DNA of 64,000 nt from Arthrobacter sp. SLBN-122. GTDB lineage: Bacteria > Actinomycetota > Actinomycetes > Actinomycetales > Micrococcaceae. The stretch covers positions 62,001 to 126,000 of the forward strand of contig NZ_VFMS01000001.1 of assembly GCF_006715165.1 (NCBI RefSeq), in the 5' to 3' direction. Each line of letters starts with the position of its first letter. The stretch's first letter is position 1. This document shows, one piece after another, positions 36,502 to 47,113 of this stretch. A model generated the notes under the pieces. It did no database searches. It was not told the origin of the DNA and saw only the letters and a list, made by a program, of their open reading frames with translations. The position numbers were made by a program, and so were the translations under genes.

Positions 36502-39296
36502 TGGACCACTTTCGTTGCAATCGGTATCCAGCAAATAACAGCCGCCAGGCCTGCTACGGCGGCCCAGATGGCCGCGTAGGGTGCCAGCAGCAGGCCGATG
36601 CCGAGGGCGCCCAGCACGCCCAGCGGCAAGGCCACGGTTCCCACCAGTGCGTTCTCGAACAAACGGACCTGGCGGAGCATGTCCGGGTTCCATCCCATCG
36701 CCTGGAGGATGCCAAGGTACTGCCGCTTGGCATTGAGTTCGAAGCGGCCCGTCACCAGGGTCAGCACCAGTCCCACGGCCACGCCCGCAAGCGCCAGCAG
36801 GATGCTCGGCAGGGTCACGCTGGCCGCGGCCAGCCCGCTGAGCGCGCTGGCACCGGCGGCACGCGGGATGTCGATCAGCAGGGCGATCAGCCCGCCGACG
36901 GCGGCACCGAAGACGCCCACCGCCACCGCCAGGGACAGCGTGTTGAACTTGTTGGTGCCCAGCTGCCGGTTGGCGAAGGTCAGCGGCGAGTCCACCGGGA
37001 TGAGCCGTTCGTCGTGCTGCGGTTCCTGGTCGATTTCGTCGCGATGGCGCAGCTGCTGCGCGGCAAAGAGGGCCGCACCGCAGTACAGGACCAGGACGGC
37101 GGCGCACACCAGTGCCGTGGCAAGGCTCCAGCTCAGCAGGCTCAGCACGACACCGGCGGCGGCGAGCAGCACTGCCCCCACGCCGAATTCCTCAAGCACC
37201 CAGCTGCGGATCCGCCGCTGGGTCCAGCCCATGGCCCGCAGGGTGCCGGCCTCGCTGCGGCGTTTGCGGATGTAGCTGACGGTGGAGGCACCGGTCAGCA
37301 GGGCCGCGCCGCAGAGGGTCAGGAACAGCAGCGTGACGTTGGTGCCGGACAGCGCTCCGGCCACCGCCTCCGCAGCGTTCTGCCGGACCCACGACTGCTG
37401 GACAGTGCCCAGCGCGGACTCCTTCCCGGCTCCGTCCTTTGAGTAGCCGGGAACGAAAATGCTGGTGTCCTCGCGCGCCGAACCGGCCACCACGGTGGCG
37501 TCCAGGCCCATGTCGCGGATCTCGGCGGCGAGCTTCTCCACCTCAGGCTGCGCGTCCTTCCAGCTGCCCGGTGCCTTGGCACGGACGCGCACGGCGTCGA
37601 TGACGGCGGCGTTCTGCTTGTAGCCGCGCGCCGCTGCGAGGCCGTAGTAGTCGGTGATGGCGCCGGCGGACTGGCTGGCCAGCCCGGTGGCGCTCAACGA
37701 AGGTTTCAGGTCCGCGGCGGGAACATCCTTGCCGGCGGCATCCTTGACCAGGGTGAAGGGCGTGGGGTCGTAGCCGCCCAGCGGGAGCTTGTTGACGTCG
37801 CCCGAGGCTGCCTCGACGGCGGCGGGGTCGAACGTGCCGTACACCATGGGCAGCGGCGTTGCGGCCTGCTGCTGGCCGGTGGAGAGGTTGTCCCGGTAGG
37901 ACCGCTCATCCACAGGGTTCCGCTGGGTCTGGTCCACGGGCGCGCCGTTAACCGCCTTCTCCGGAAGGCGGTTGACGGTGACCCATTCGCCTGGCACAGC
38001 GGCCTTGTCCACGGCGCCGTTGGCGGCTGTCCCGCCGTCCGTGTATTTGGGGGCGCCGGCAAAGTCGGTACTCCACTTGGCCGGGGTGTACAGGCCCGGA
38101 TTGAAGTTGCCGTTGTTGCCCAGCAGGGAGGAGTGGTCCGTGGAGCCCGGCCAGGACAAAACGAAGGGGTCCTTTGACACGAACGGCAGGTAGTCCTTGC
38201 CCAGGGACTTCGAAACGGTGCCGACGTCCTTAACCACCTTGCCGGCGTCGTCAATTTCCTCGATCTTGACGTTGTACTTGAGATCCAGGGACGTGCCGGA
38301 GCGCACGATCAGGGGGACGGCCTGGGAGCCGCTGGTCAGCTGGCCGGTGCGCTTGGCCTGCTGGTACTGGGTCATCAGCGGAGCCCAGTACTTGAGCTTG
38401 ACGCCCAGGAAGTCAGGTCCTTCCTTGAGCTGGTCCATGCTAATGCCGTTGGTAAAGAGCCCTTCCAGGTAGCGGCCCACGGCACCTGCGTCACGGGCGT
38501 CAGCGGGCGGAGCCTTCTCCAGCGGGGCCAGGAAGTCGCCGGCCGAACCGAGCAGGGCCCGCTCGGACGCGGGGTCCACCGCCACCACGGATTCGGTGAC
38601 CTCAGGGGCCAGCGGCAGTGACACCGAGAGGTTGAAGAGGTTGTGCTCGGAGCCGCCGGCGGGAGCGGGGAACTTGATGCCGGTCTCCCCTGCCGCGGGG
38701 GCGATGCGGATGCTGCTGCCGCCCTGCGCCTTTTCCTCCACGAGCCGGGCCTTGCCCAGCGTGCCCTCGGCGGTGGTCTTGAAGAGGGTCTGCTCTGAGC
38801 TGCCATCCGAGCTCACCGCGCTGGCGGTCAGCCGGTACTTCTTGGCAGCGTCGGTCAGGACGGATTCCGCCGCCGGCCACTTGCCCGGCGCGGTGGCACC
38901 CGCTGCCTGGTCCGCGGTGGCAGTGCCGGCCAGGCCGGCGTTGTAGCCGAGGTAATCCATGGCATCCAGGCGGGGCGTCTCCAGGTTCTGCGTGACACGC
39001 GAAACCAGGCTGATGGGGGCCGCCACTGAGGTGCCGGACAGCTTCCGGATGGAGTCCAGCTGGTCGAAGCCGATGCCGCCGGCGCCGTTCGCAATCTCGG
39101 GCTGCAGGAGGGCACCGGAGGGCGCCTTCGCCTGGACCAGGATGTCGTAGAGCCCCCTCGAATTTTCATCAACCGTCCGGTTGAGCGCAGCCTGCGACTG
39201 GCTTTGGACGAGGACCGACAAGCACATGGCTGCGATCAAGATGGCCGCGGTCAACAGCAGCACTCTGCTTCTGATGAACCTCTGGACGGCGTTCAT
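36498..39296 (-). CDS. FtsX-family ABC transporter permease with large extracellular domain
   Basis: Protein of 932 aa. One N-terminal membrane segment (residues ~10-27), about 600 extracellular residues, three membrane segments near 650-760 and a C-terminal block of about four near 800-930. Two FtsX-like halves contain the paired motifs GTLRAMGWTQRRIR and LGILQAMGWNPDMLR. Typical of lipoprotein or peptide export and cell-wall related ABC systems. The substrate is not inferable. First gene of the two-gene unit. Confidence 0.9.
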   Translation of the reverse strand: MNAVQRFIRSRVLLLTAAILIAAMCLSVLVQSQSQAALNRTVDENSRGLYDILVQAKAPSGALLQPEIANGAGGIGFDQLDSIRKLSGTSVAAPISLVSRVTQNLETPRLDAMDYLGYNAGLAGTATADQAAGATAPGKWPAAESVLTDAAKKYRLTASAVSSDGSSEQTLFKTTAEGTLGKARLVEEKAQGGSSIRIAPAAGETGIKFPAPAGGSEHNLFNLSVSLPLAPEVTESVVAVDPASERALLGSAGDFLAPLEKAPPADARDAGAVGRYLEGLFTNGISMDQLKEGPDFLGVKLKYWAPLMTQYQQAKRTGQLTSGSQAVPLIVRSGTSLDLKYNVKIEEIDDAGKVVKDVGTVSKSLGKDYLPFVSKDPFVLSWPGSTDHSSLLGNNGNFNPGLYTPAKWSTDFAGAPKYTDGGTAANGAVDKAAVPGEWVTVNRLPEKAVNGAPVDQTQRNPVDERSYRDNLSTGQQQAATPLPMVYGTFDPAAVEAASGDVNKLPLGGYDPTPFTLVKDAAGKDVPAADLKPSLSATGLASQSAGAITDYYGLAAARGYKQNAAVIDAVRVRAKAPGSWKDAQPEVEKLAAEIRDMGLDATVVAGSAREDTSIFVPGYSKDGAGKESALGTVQQSWVRQNAAEAVAGALSGTNVTLLFLTLCGAALLTGASTVSYIRKRRSEAGTLRAMGWTQRRIRSWVLEEFGVGAVLLAAAGVVLSLLSWSLATALVCAAVLVLYCGAALFAAQQLRHRDEIDQEPQHDERLIPVDSPLTFANRQLGTNKFNTLSLAVAVGVFGAAVGGLIALLIDIPRAAGASALSGLAAASVTLPSILLALAGVAVGLVLTLVTGRFELNAKRQYLGILQAMGWNPDMLRQVRLFENALVGTVALPLGVLGALGIGLLLAPYAAIWAAVAGLAAVICWIPIATKVVQ

Positions 39297-39379
39297 GGAA
39301 CTCCCTGAAACCTGGATTGCGTGCGCACACTTTCATCCGCCCGAGGACGTGGACTATGGCGGAGGGATGTGCAAAAGGT

Positions 39380-39443
39380 ATTGGCCGGTCTGCCGGCTAC
39401 GGTCCTGAATCAGGACCAAGCCATTGTAAGCAGACCGGCCAAT
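39380..39443. other. Nested three-tier stem-loop between serA and the ABC permease
   Basis: Outer stem ATTGGCCGGTCTG/CAGACCGGCCAAT (13 bp), middle GGCT/AGCC, inner GGTCCTGA-A-TCAGGACC (8 bp, 1-nt loop). It lies 68 nt after the serA stop and 84 nt before the permease start, both on the minus strand. It may be the serA terminator, but there is no clear T tract and the nested form is unusual. Confidence 0.7.
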
Positions 39444-39511
39444 CATACGTGGCTCCGCCTGGACGGGGCCCCGCGGAGGTGCGGCTACGGCGTTTCGGCC
39501 GGTGTGTCGCC

Positions 39512-41101
39512 TTAGTCTTCCAGGTCCACTTCCCGGACCATCTCGGCGCCGATGCCGGCCTTGATGGCATCGAGCACCTGCTGGGGAACGGAGCTGTCGA
39601 TGGTCAGCAGGGCAAGGACCTGGCCGCCCTCGTTGGAGCGGGCCACCTGCATGCCGGCGATGTTGATGTTGTTCATGCCCAGGATGTGGCCGATGGTGCC
39701 GATCACGCCGGGGCGGTCGGTGTAGGCAACCACCACAAGGTGCTCGCTGATGGGGATTTCCACTTCGAAGCCGTTGATGCCCACCAGCTTCTCGATCTGC
39801 TTGGGGCCGGTCAGGGTGCCGGCCACGGAGATCTGGCTGCCGTCGCTGAGGGCGCCGCGCAGGGTCAGGACGTTGCGGTAGGACTCGGTCTCCGGGGTGG
39901 TGATCAGGCGGACGTTGATGCCGCGCTGCTCGGCGATGACCGGGGCGTTGACGTAGGACACCTGTTCCGTGACGACGTCGGCGAAGATGCCCTTAAGCGC
40001 CGCCAGCTCCAGCACCTTGACGTCCAGGGAGGAAATCTCGCCGGCCACTTCGACGTCGAACTGGGTCAGGGATGCGTGGGTCAGCGCCGTGAAGATGCGT
40101 CCCAGCTTCTCGATCAGCGGGATGCCCGGGCGGACGTCGGGGGCAATGACGCCGCCGGCAACGTTGACGGCGTCCGGGACCAGCTCGCCGGCGAGGGCCA
40201 GGCGGACGGACTTGGCCACGGAGACGCCGGCCTTTTCCTGGGCTTCGTCGGTGGAGGCGCCCAGGTGCGGGGTTACCACCACGTTGTCGAGCTTGAAGAA
40301 CGGCAGGTCGGTGCTGGGCTCCTTAGCGAAGACGTCAACGCCGGCACCGGCGATTTCGCCGTCCTGTAGGGCGGTGAAGAGGGCTTCCTCGTCCACCAGG
40401 CCGCCGCGGGCCACGTTGACCACGTAGGCCGTCTTCTTCATCTTCCTGAATGCGTCAGCGCCCAGCATGCCGACGGTCTCGGGCGTCTTGGGCATGTGGA
40501 TGGTGATGAAATCGGACTGGGCCAGGAGTTCGTCCAGGGTGACCAGCTGCACGCCCAGCTGCGCAGCGCGGGCGGAGGTGATGTAGGGATCATAGGCCAG
40601 GATCTTGGTGTCGAAGCCCTTCAGGCGGGCTGCCACCAGGGCGCCGATGCGGCCGAGGCCGATGATGCCGATCTTCTTTTCGAACAGTTCAATGCCGGTG
40701 TACTTGGAGCGCTTCCATTCGCCGTCTTTGAGGGCGGCGCTGGCCTGCGGGATGTGGCGGGCCAGGCTCAAGATGTGGCCCACGGTGAGTTCAGCGGCGG
40801 AAACGATGTTGGACGTGGGCGCGTTGACCACCATGACGCCGGCCTGCGTGGCGGCCTTGATGTCCACGTTGTCCAGCCCCACGCCGGCGCGGGCGATGAC
40901 CTTGAGGTTCTTGGCGGCGGCGATGGCTTCGGCATCAACCTGGGTGGCGGAGCGGACCAGGATCGCGTCTACGTCGCTGATCGCCGAGAGCAGCTGGGAA
41001 CGGTCTGCGCCGTCGGTCTGGCGGATCTCAAAGTCCGGGCCAAGGGCCTCGACGGTGGCGGGGGAAAGTTCTTCGGCGAGCAGTACTACGGGTTTTGACA
41101 C
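39512..41101 (-). CDS. serA: D-3-phosphoglycerate dehydrogenase
   Basis: First enzyme of serine synthesis, 529 aa, the long actinobacterial form: catalytic/NAD domain (GLGRIGALVAARLKGF; VNVARGGLVDEEAL), an intervening ASB domain, and a C-terminal ACT domain (VAYTDRPGVIGTIGHILG) for serine feedback. GTG 41101 is preceded by AGAGGA at 6 nt; an in-frame ATG at 41140 adds 13 unlikely residues. Candidate -10 TAGACT at 41140-41145. Confidence 0.96.
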   Translation of the reverse strand: MSKPVVLLAEELSPATVEALGPDFEIRQTDGADRSQLLSAISDVDAILVRSATQVDAEAIAAAKNLKVIARAGVGLDNVDIKAATQAGVMVVNAPTSNIVSAAELTVGHILSLARHIPQASAALKDGEWKRSKYTGIELFEKKIGIIGLGRIGALVAARLKGFDTKILAYDPYITSARAAQLGVQLVTLDELLAQSDFITIHMPKTPETVGMLGADAFRKMKKTAYVVNVARGGLVDEEALFTALQDGEIAGAGVDVFAKEPSTDLPFFKLDNVVVTPHLGASTDEAQEKAGVSVAKSVRLALAGELVPDAVNVAGGVIAPDVRPGIPLIEKLGRIFTALTHASLTQFDVEVAGEISSLDVKVLELAALKGIFADVVTEQVSYVNAPVIAEQRGINVRLITTPETESYRNVLTLRGALSDGSQISVAGTLTGPKQIEKLVGINGFEVEIPISEHLVVVAYTDRPGVIGTIGHILGMNNINIAGMQVARSNEGGQVLALLTIDSSVPQQVLDAIKAGIGAEMVREVDLED

Positions 41102-41156
41102 GGCTGATCCTCTGCGTTGCAGTCCTGGGGATGGAAACAAGTCTAGGCCGACGGAA

Positions 41157-41192
41157 AGGCCGGGCTCACATTGTTAAGTGTGAACCCGGCCT
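41157..41192 (-). terminator. Terminator downstream of ilvC
   Basis: Stem AGGCCGGG-TCACA with TGTGA-CCCGGCCT (one mismatch) around an 8-nt loop, 35 nt past the ilvC stop and upstream of the serA promoter. Confidence 0.75.
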
Positions 41193-41226
41193 CACCGTTG
41201 CGGTCTGCGTGGTTGGGCTGGCAGCC

Positions 41227-42303
<1,077 letters not shown>

Positions 42304-42334
42304 TTACGGGCGCCGGTCCCGCCTTGGCAGGTGC

Positions 42335-42847
42335 CTAGGCGGAGCGGAGCGCCCGGTCACTCATGGAGCGGGATCCCCGTCCAACGGCCAGGGTGCCGGA
42401 CTGCACAATTTCGCGGATGCCGAAGGGCTCCAGCACTGAGAGCAGGGCTGTGAGCTTTTCGGGGTGGCCGGTGGCCTCAATGACGACGGAGTCGGTGGAG
42501 ACGTCAACCACTGAGGCGCGGAACAGGTCTGCGGCCTGGGTTACCTGCAGACGTGTTGCGGCATCCGCACGTACTTTGACCAGGATGTGGTCGCGCTGTA
42601 CGGAAGATTCTGGGGTCAGCTCAACGATCTTGATCACGTTGATCAGCTTGTTGAGCTGCTTGGTGACCTGCTCGATGAGGTCACCGTCGGCGTCGACCAC
42701 CACCGTCATGCGGGATACGCCCGGCACTTCGGTGGGGCCAACGGCCAGGGAGTTGATGTTGAAGGCGCGGCGGGCGAAGAGGCTGGCCACGCGGGTCAGG
42801 ACACCGGGCTTGTCCTCAACCAGGACGGAGAGTGTGTGGCGGCTCAT
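42335..42847 (-). CDS. ilvN: Acetolactate synthase small (regulatory) subunit
   Basis: Protein of 170 aa with an N-terminal ACT domain (SVLVEDKPGVLTRVASLFARR) that binds valine for feedback inhibition, and a C-terminal small-subunit domain. ATG 42847 lies 2 nt after the ilvB stop. Part of ilvBNC. Confidence 0.97.
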   Translation of the reverse strand: MSRHTLSVLVEDKPGVLTRVASLFARRAFNINSLAVGPTEVPGVSRMTVVVDADGDLIEQVTKQLNKLINVIKIVELTPESSVQRDHILVKVRADAATRLQVTQAADLFRASVVDVSTDSVVIEATGHPEKLTALLSVLEPFGIREIVQSGTLAVGRGSRSMSDRALRSA

Positions 42848-42849
42848 GG

Positions 42850-44757
42850 TCAGTCTTCCTCTTCCCATTCCGGGGTCATGTTGCGGGCAACCTGGATCTG
42901 GTCGTTGCTCACGCCGGCGGGCACCATCGGCCACACCATGGAGTTGGGGCTCACTACGAAGTCGATGACCACGGGGCGGTCGTTGATCTCGAGGGCCTTT
43001 TGGATGGTGGCGTCGATGTCCTCTTCGCGTTCGCAACGGAACGAGGCGCAGCCGTAGGCCTCCCCCAGCTTGACGAAGTCCGGGATGCGGACGGTGTCAT
43101 GGCCGGTGTTGAGGTCGGTGTTGGAGTAGCGGCCCTCGTAGAAGAGGGTCTGCCACTGGCGCACCATACCCAAGGAGGAGTTGTTGATGACAGCCACCTT
43201 GATGGGGATGTTGTTGATGGCGCAGGTGGCCAGTTCCTGGTTGGTCATCTGGAAGCAGCCGTCGCCGTCGATGGCCCAGACCACCCGGTCCGGTTCGCCC
43301 ACCTTCGCGCCCATGGCGGCCGGTACGGCGTACCCCATGGTGCCGGCGCCGCCGGAGTTCAGCCAGGCGTGGGGGCGCTCGTACTTGATGAACTGGGCGG
43401 CCCACATCTGGTGCTGGCCCACTCCGGCCACGTAGACACCTTCGGGTCCGGTGAGGGCGCCGATCCGCTGGATGACCTTTTGCGGGGCGATGAGGCCGTC
43501 GTCCGGTTCAGTCCAGCCCAGCGGGTAGGTTTCCTTGAGGTTGTTCAGGAACGCCCACCAGGTGGTGAGGTCCGGGGTGCCTGAGGCCTCGAACTGGCCG
43601 CGCACGGCTTCGGTGAGTTCGGGGATGATCTCCTTCACGGACCCCACGATGGGCACGTCGGCGGTGCGGTTCTTGGAGATTTCGGCCGGGTCTATGTCCG
43701 CGTGGATAACCTTGGCATTGGGCGCGAAGGTCTTCAGTACGCCGGTGACGCGGTCATCGAAGCGGGCGCCGAGGGTGATCAGCAGGTCGGACTGCTGCAG
43801 CGCGGTGACGGCTGAGACGGTCCCGTGCATGCCCGGCATGCCCATGTGTTGCGGATGGGAGTCCGGGAAGGCGCCCTTGGCCATCAGGGTTGTCACAACG
43901 GGCGCGCCCGTTGCTTCGGCGAGGGCCAGCAGTTCGGCTGAGGCGTGTGCTTTGACCACGCCGCCGCCCACGTACAGCACGGGTTTGCGGGAAGCTGCGA
44001 TCAGCTTGGCGGCCTCGCGCACCTGCTTGTTGTGGCCCCGGGTGACCGGTCGGTAGCCGGGCAGGTCGATCTTCGGCGGCCAGGAGAACGTCATCTGGCC
44101 CACCTGTGCATCCTTGGCAACGTCCACCAACACCGGCCCGGGACGGCCGGTGGAAGCCAGGTGGAAGGCTTCGGCCATGACGTGGGGGATGTCGTTGGGG
44201 TCGGTCACCAGGAAGGAGTGCTTGGTGATGGGCATGGTGATGCCCACGATGTCGGCTTCCTGGAAGGCGTCGGTGCCGATGACGCCGCTGGATACCTGGC
44301 CGGTGATGGCCACCAGGGGCACGGAGTCCATGTGGGCATCCATGATGGCGGTAACGAGGTTGGTGGCACCGGGGCCGGAGGTGGCGATGCAGACGCCAAC
44401 CCGCCCGGTGACCATGGCGTAGCCTTGCGCGGCGTGGCCGGCTCCCTGTTCGTGACGGACCAGCACGTGGTTCATGGTGGAGGCCATCAAGGGGTCGTAG
44501 GTGGGCAGGATCGCGCCACCGGGCAAACCGAAAATATCGTCGACGCCGAGTTCTTCGAGCGAGCGGACGATTGCTTGCGAGCCGGTCATCACCGTCGGGG
44601 GTACGACGTTGTTCGGCCCAAGGACAGGAGAGACGGCAGCAAGGTCGGCGACGACGGCGGCGTGGTCAGCCGTCCGGTCGGCGCGTTCCGGAGCCTTGGC
44701 GGCTCCAGCGGACTTGGTGGCCATCAGCGAGGGGCTGATGGGCGATCCTTTGCTCAT
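42850..44757 (-). CDS. ilvB: Acetolactate synthase large (catalytic) subunit
   Basis: ThDP-dependent enzyme of 635 aa, first common step of Val/Leu/Ile synthesis. The catalytic Glu is in [16 protein letters not shown]; the ThDP-Mg motif is [15 protein letters not shown]...NN. About 50 extra N-terminal residues precede the conserved core. ATG 44757 has AAGGA at 8 nt. Transcription passes through an attenuator (44804-44841) after a Val-rich leader peptide. Confidence 0.97.
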   Translation of the reverse strand: MSKGSPISPSLMATKSAGAAKAPERADRTADHAAVVADLAAVSPVLGPNNVVPPTVMTGSQAIVRSLEELGVDDIFGLPGGAILPTYDPLMASTMNHVLVRHEQGAGHAAQGYAMVTGRVGVCIATSGPGATNLVTAIMDAHMDSVPLVAITGQVSSGVIGTDAFQEADIVGITMPITKHSFLVTDPNDIPHVMAEAFHLASTGRPGPVLVDVAKDAQVGQMTFSWPPKIDLPGYRPVTRGHNKQVREAAKLIAASRKPVLYVGGGVVKAHASAELLALAEATGAPVVTTLMAKGAFPDSHPQHMGMPGMHGTVSAVTALQQSDLLITLGARFDDRVTGVLKTFAPNAKVIHADIDPAEISKNRTADVPIVGSVKEIIPELTEAVRGQFEASGTPDLTTWWAFLNNLKETYPLGWTEPDDGLIAPQKVIQRIGALTGPEGVYVAGVGQHQMWAAQFIKYERPHAWLNSGGAGTMGYAVPAAMGAKVGEPDRVVWAIDGDGCFQMTNQELATCAINNIPIKVAVINNSSLGMVRQWQTLFYEGRYSNTDLNTGHDTVRIPDFVKLGEAYGCASFRCEREEDIDATIQKALEINDRPVVIDFVVSPNSMVWPMVPAGVSNDQIQVARNMTPEWEEED

Positions 44758-44803
44758 CGGACTCTTCCTTGTGGATCTTCTGTGGTTTGTGGCTGGAGGA
44801 AAT

Positions 44804-44841
44804 AAAAAAACCCCTCAGCCGGGTGGCTCTGTGAGGGGTTT
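44804..44841 (-). terminator. Attenuator terminator of the ilvBNC leader
   Basis: Minus-strand AACCCCTCA...TGAGGGGTT stem, with an inner AGAGCC/GGCT extension, followed by TTTTTTT. It lies between the leader peptide stop and ilvB. A GCGCGTG in the leader codons (44880-44886) is complementary to CACGCGC just before the stem (44843-44849), as needed for alternative folding. Confidence 0.85.
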
Positions 44842-44870
44842 CGCGCGTGACGGTTTGTTACCAGTGGAGG

Positions 44871-44927
44871 CTAATGTGCCACGCGCTTGGTAAGGACGAC
44901 GACGGTGCCGGCGGTAACGAAAGTCAT
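44871..44927 (-). CDS. ilvB leader peptide (attenuator peptide)
   Basis: 18-residue peptide MTFVTAGTVVVLTKRVAH: five Val, including Val-Val-Val followed by Leu. It ends 114 nt before ilvB and 30 nt before the terminator stem. Starvation for valine or leucine charging would stall the ribosome at codons 9-12 and favour antitermination. Its own promoter is leaderless (AAGACT six nt before the ATG). ilvBNC attenuation is known in Corynebacterium. Confidence 0.8.
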   Translation of the reverse strand: MTFVTAGTVVVLTKRVAH

Positions 44928-44933
44928 GCGTTC

Positions 44934-44963
44934 AGTCTTCCCTCTTGGCAAGATCAGTGTCAA
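44934..44963 (-). promoter_or_regulatory. Promoter of the ilvBNC leader
   Basis: TTGACA (44958-44963), 18-nt spacer, AAGACT (44934-44939), then 6 nt to the leader ATG. The -35 is a perfect consensus, so a leaderless start at the leader peptide is expected. Confidence 0.6.
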
Positions 44964-45088
44964 CGAGCAACAACCCAATCTCACCATGTGGACTCCATTG
45001 TCCACTTTTCGATCCCCTCTTCGCAGGGACCAATCCCTCAGCGACCCACCCAAGCCCGGAAGGGCTTAATAAGGGTGACGCCGAGGGT

Positions 45089-45125
45089 CCCTTTACATAA
45101 GGCGCTCAGCGCCTTATGTAGAGGG
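45089..45125 (-). terminator. Palindromic terminator downstream of ilvD
   Basis: ACATAAGGCGCT-C-AGCGCCTTATGT, 12-bp perfect arms with a 1-nt loop, flanked by CCCT and AGGG. It lies 7 nt past the ilvD stop on the same strand and separates ilvD from the ilvB leader. No T tract. Confidence 0.65.
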
Positions 45126-45131
45126 AAGGCG

Positions 45132-46853
45132 TCACACGCCGGTGTAGGCGCCCTGGCTGGCGCTGTGGACCAGCTTGGCGTACTTCGCGAGCACGCCCTT
45201 GGTGTACCTGGCCGGCAGCGGCTGCCAGCCCACTTTGCGGGCTTCGAGTTCGGCTTCGTCCACCAGCAGGTCGAAGCTGCGGGCGGCGATGTCCACCCGG
45301 ATCCGGTCGCCGTCCTTCACGAAGGCGATGGGGCCGCCGTCGACCGCTTCCGGTGCAACGTGGCCGATGCACAGCCCTGTCGTGCCGCCGGAGAACCGGC
45401 CGTCGGTGAGCAGCAGGACGTCCTTGCCCAGGCCTGCCCCCTTGATGGCACCGGTGATGGCGAGCATTTCGCGCATTCCCGGACCTCCCTTGGGCCCTTC
45501 GTAGCGGATGACCACAACGTCGCCGGCTTTGATGGCGCCGTTGTCCAGCGCGTCCAAGGCACCCTGCTCGCGCTCGAACACGCGCGCGGTTCCCTCGAAG
45601 ACGTCGGCGTCGAAGCCGGCGCTCTTCACCACGGCGCCCTCAGGCGCCATGGAGCCGTGCAGGATGGTGATCCCTCCGGTCTTGTGGATGGGATTGTCCA
45701 GGGCGCGCAGGATCTTGCCGTCGACGTCAGGCGGGTTGATCGCCTCAAGATTCTCCGCCACCGTCTTGCCGGTCACGGTGAGGCAGTCGCCGTGCAGCAG
45801 TCCGGCGTCGAGCAGTGCCTTCATGATCACCGGCACGCCGCCTATCCTGTCCACGTCCGTCATGACGTAGCGGCCGAACGGCTTGAGGTCGCCCAGGTGC
45901 GGGATCTTGTCCCCAATGCGGTTGAAGTCGTCAAGGGTCAGCTCAACTTCGGCCTCGCGGGCGATGGCGAGCAGGTGCAGGACGGCGTTGGTGGAGCCGC
46001 CGAAGGCCATGGTGACCGCGATGGCGTTCTCGAAGGCCTTCCTGGTCATGATGTCGCGGGCGGTGATGCCCTGGCGCAGCAGGTTGACCACCGCTTCACC
46101 GGATTTGCGGGCGAATTCATCACGACGGCGGTCTGCCGAAGGCGGGGCGGCCGAGCCGGGGAGGGACATGCCCAGTGCTTCGCCGATGCAGGCCATGGTA
46201 TTGGCCGTGTACATGCCGCCGCAGGCGCCTTCGCCTGGACAGATGGCCTTCTCGATGCGGGTGAGGTCCTCCATGCTCATCTTGCCGGCCGCACACGCAC
46301 CGACCGCTTCGAAGGCGTCAATGAGGGTGACTTCCTTTTCGGAGCCGTCCTCGAGCTTGACCCACCCCGGCATGATGGAACCGGCGTAGAGGAACACGCT
46401 GGCCAGGTCCAGGCGGGCGGCGGCCATGAGCATGCCCGGGAGGGACTTGTCACAGCCTGCCAGCAGGACCGAACCGTCGATGCGCTCGGCCTGCATCACG
46501 GTCTCAACGGAGTCGGCGATGACTTCGCGGGAGACCAGGGAAAAGTGCATGCCTTCGTGGCCCATGGAAATACCGTCGGAGACGGAGATGGTGCCGAACT
46601 GCATGGGGAAACCGCCACCCGCGTGGACGCCTTCCTTGGCACCCTGCGCGAGACGGTTCAGGGAGAGGTTGCAGGGGGTGATTTCATTCCAGGAACTTGC
46701 CACGCCCACCTGCGGCTTGGCGAAGTCGTCATCCCCCATGCCGACTGCCCGGAACATGCCGCGTGCGGGGGCCGCATGGATCCCGTCGGTCACAACACGG
46801 CTGCGGGGCTTGATGTCAGGCGTGTTCTCGGTTGCGGTCTGGGCGTCACTCAT
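45132..46853 (-). CDS. ilvD: Dihydroxy-acid dehydratase
   Basis: Fe-S dehydratase of 573 aa in Val/Ile synthesis. Cluster cysteines in [12 protein letters not shown] and [15 protein letters not shown]; catalytic [16 protein letters not shown] region near the C-terminus. ATG 46853 lies 7 nt after minus-strand TAGACT, so probably leaderless. A perfect GTCTCA-N5-TGAGAC palindrome lies 95 nt upstream. Confidence 0.97.
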   Translation of the reverse strand: MSDAQTATENTPDIKPRSRVVTDGIHAAPARGMFRAVGMGDDDFAKPQVGVASSWNEITPCNLSLNRLAQGAKEGVHAGGGFPMQFGTISVSDGISMGHEGMHFSLVSREVIADSVETVMQAERIDGSVLLAGCDKSLPGMLMAAARLDLASVFLYAGSIMPGWVKLEDGSEKEVTLIDAFEAVGACAAGKMSMEDLTRIEKAICPGEGACGGMYTANTMACIGEALGMSLPGSAAPPSADRRRDEFARKSGEAVVNLLRQGITARDIMTRKAFENAIAVTMAFGGSTNAVLHLLAIAREAEVELTLDDFNRIGDKIPHLGDLKPFGRYVMTDVDRIGGVPVIMKALLDAGLLHGDCLTVTGKTVAENLEAINPPDVDGKILRALDNPIHKTGGITILHGSMAPEGAVVKSAGFDADVFEGTARVFEREQGALDALDNGAIKAGDVVVIRYEGPKGGPGMREMLAITGAIKGAGLGKDVLLLTDGRFSGGTTGLCIGHVAPEAVDGGPIAFVKDGDRIRVDIAARSFDLLVDEAELEARKVGWQPLPARYTKGVLAKYAKLVHSASQGAYTGV

Positions 46854-46860
46854 AGGGGAA

Positions 46861-46866
46861 AGTCTA
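46861..46866 (-). promoter_or_regulatory. -10 element for leaderless ilvD mRNA
   Basis: TAGACT ends 7 nt before the ilvD ATG. Confidence 0.45.
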
Positions 46867-46948
46867 GGGCTCGGACCGTTGCGGAAACGACCGCCGGACC
46901 AGGGTTATGGCAAAAAAGCGCGAAATAGCTGCCAAATAGTGGACTTCC

Positions 46949-46965
46949 GTCTCATATTTTGAGAC
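46949..46965. promoter_or_regulatory. LtbR/NdgR-type operator upstream of ilvD
   Basis: GTCTCATATTTTGAGAC, a palindrome with perfect 6-bp arms and a 5-bp spacer. It matches the leuC/iclR site at 14 of 17 positions. It lies ~83 bp upstream of the ilvD -10 and ~150 bp before the divergent sunset-domain gene. Confidence 0.65.
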
Positions 46966-47113
46966 AGGGACTACAGGCGGGCCTGTTGCGGCCACCTGTA
47001 AGGACCTCCCGGCAGCGCAGTCGCCGGCGTCGCACGGCATCTCTGGACAGCAGTGGTGACCCGACGTAGCGTCGGGGACAGGACACCCAGCCACCTGGAC
47101 CGAAAGGCCTGCC

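Noticed and set aside
36502..37107. N-terminal extension of the ABC ATPase
   Set aside because: It lies inside the permease coding region in another frame and is Arg/Ala/Gly rich; the ATGA-overlap start at 36501 fits an ATPase of normal length.
39301..39511. A small gene in the serA-permease gap
   Set aside because: Short plus-strand frames across 39300-39515 have no ribosome site and overlap the hairpin; no recognisable protein.
45095..45119. Inverted repeat as an insertion sequence end or integron site
   Set aside because: There is no transposase or target duplication nearby; position directly after the ilvD stop fits a terminator.
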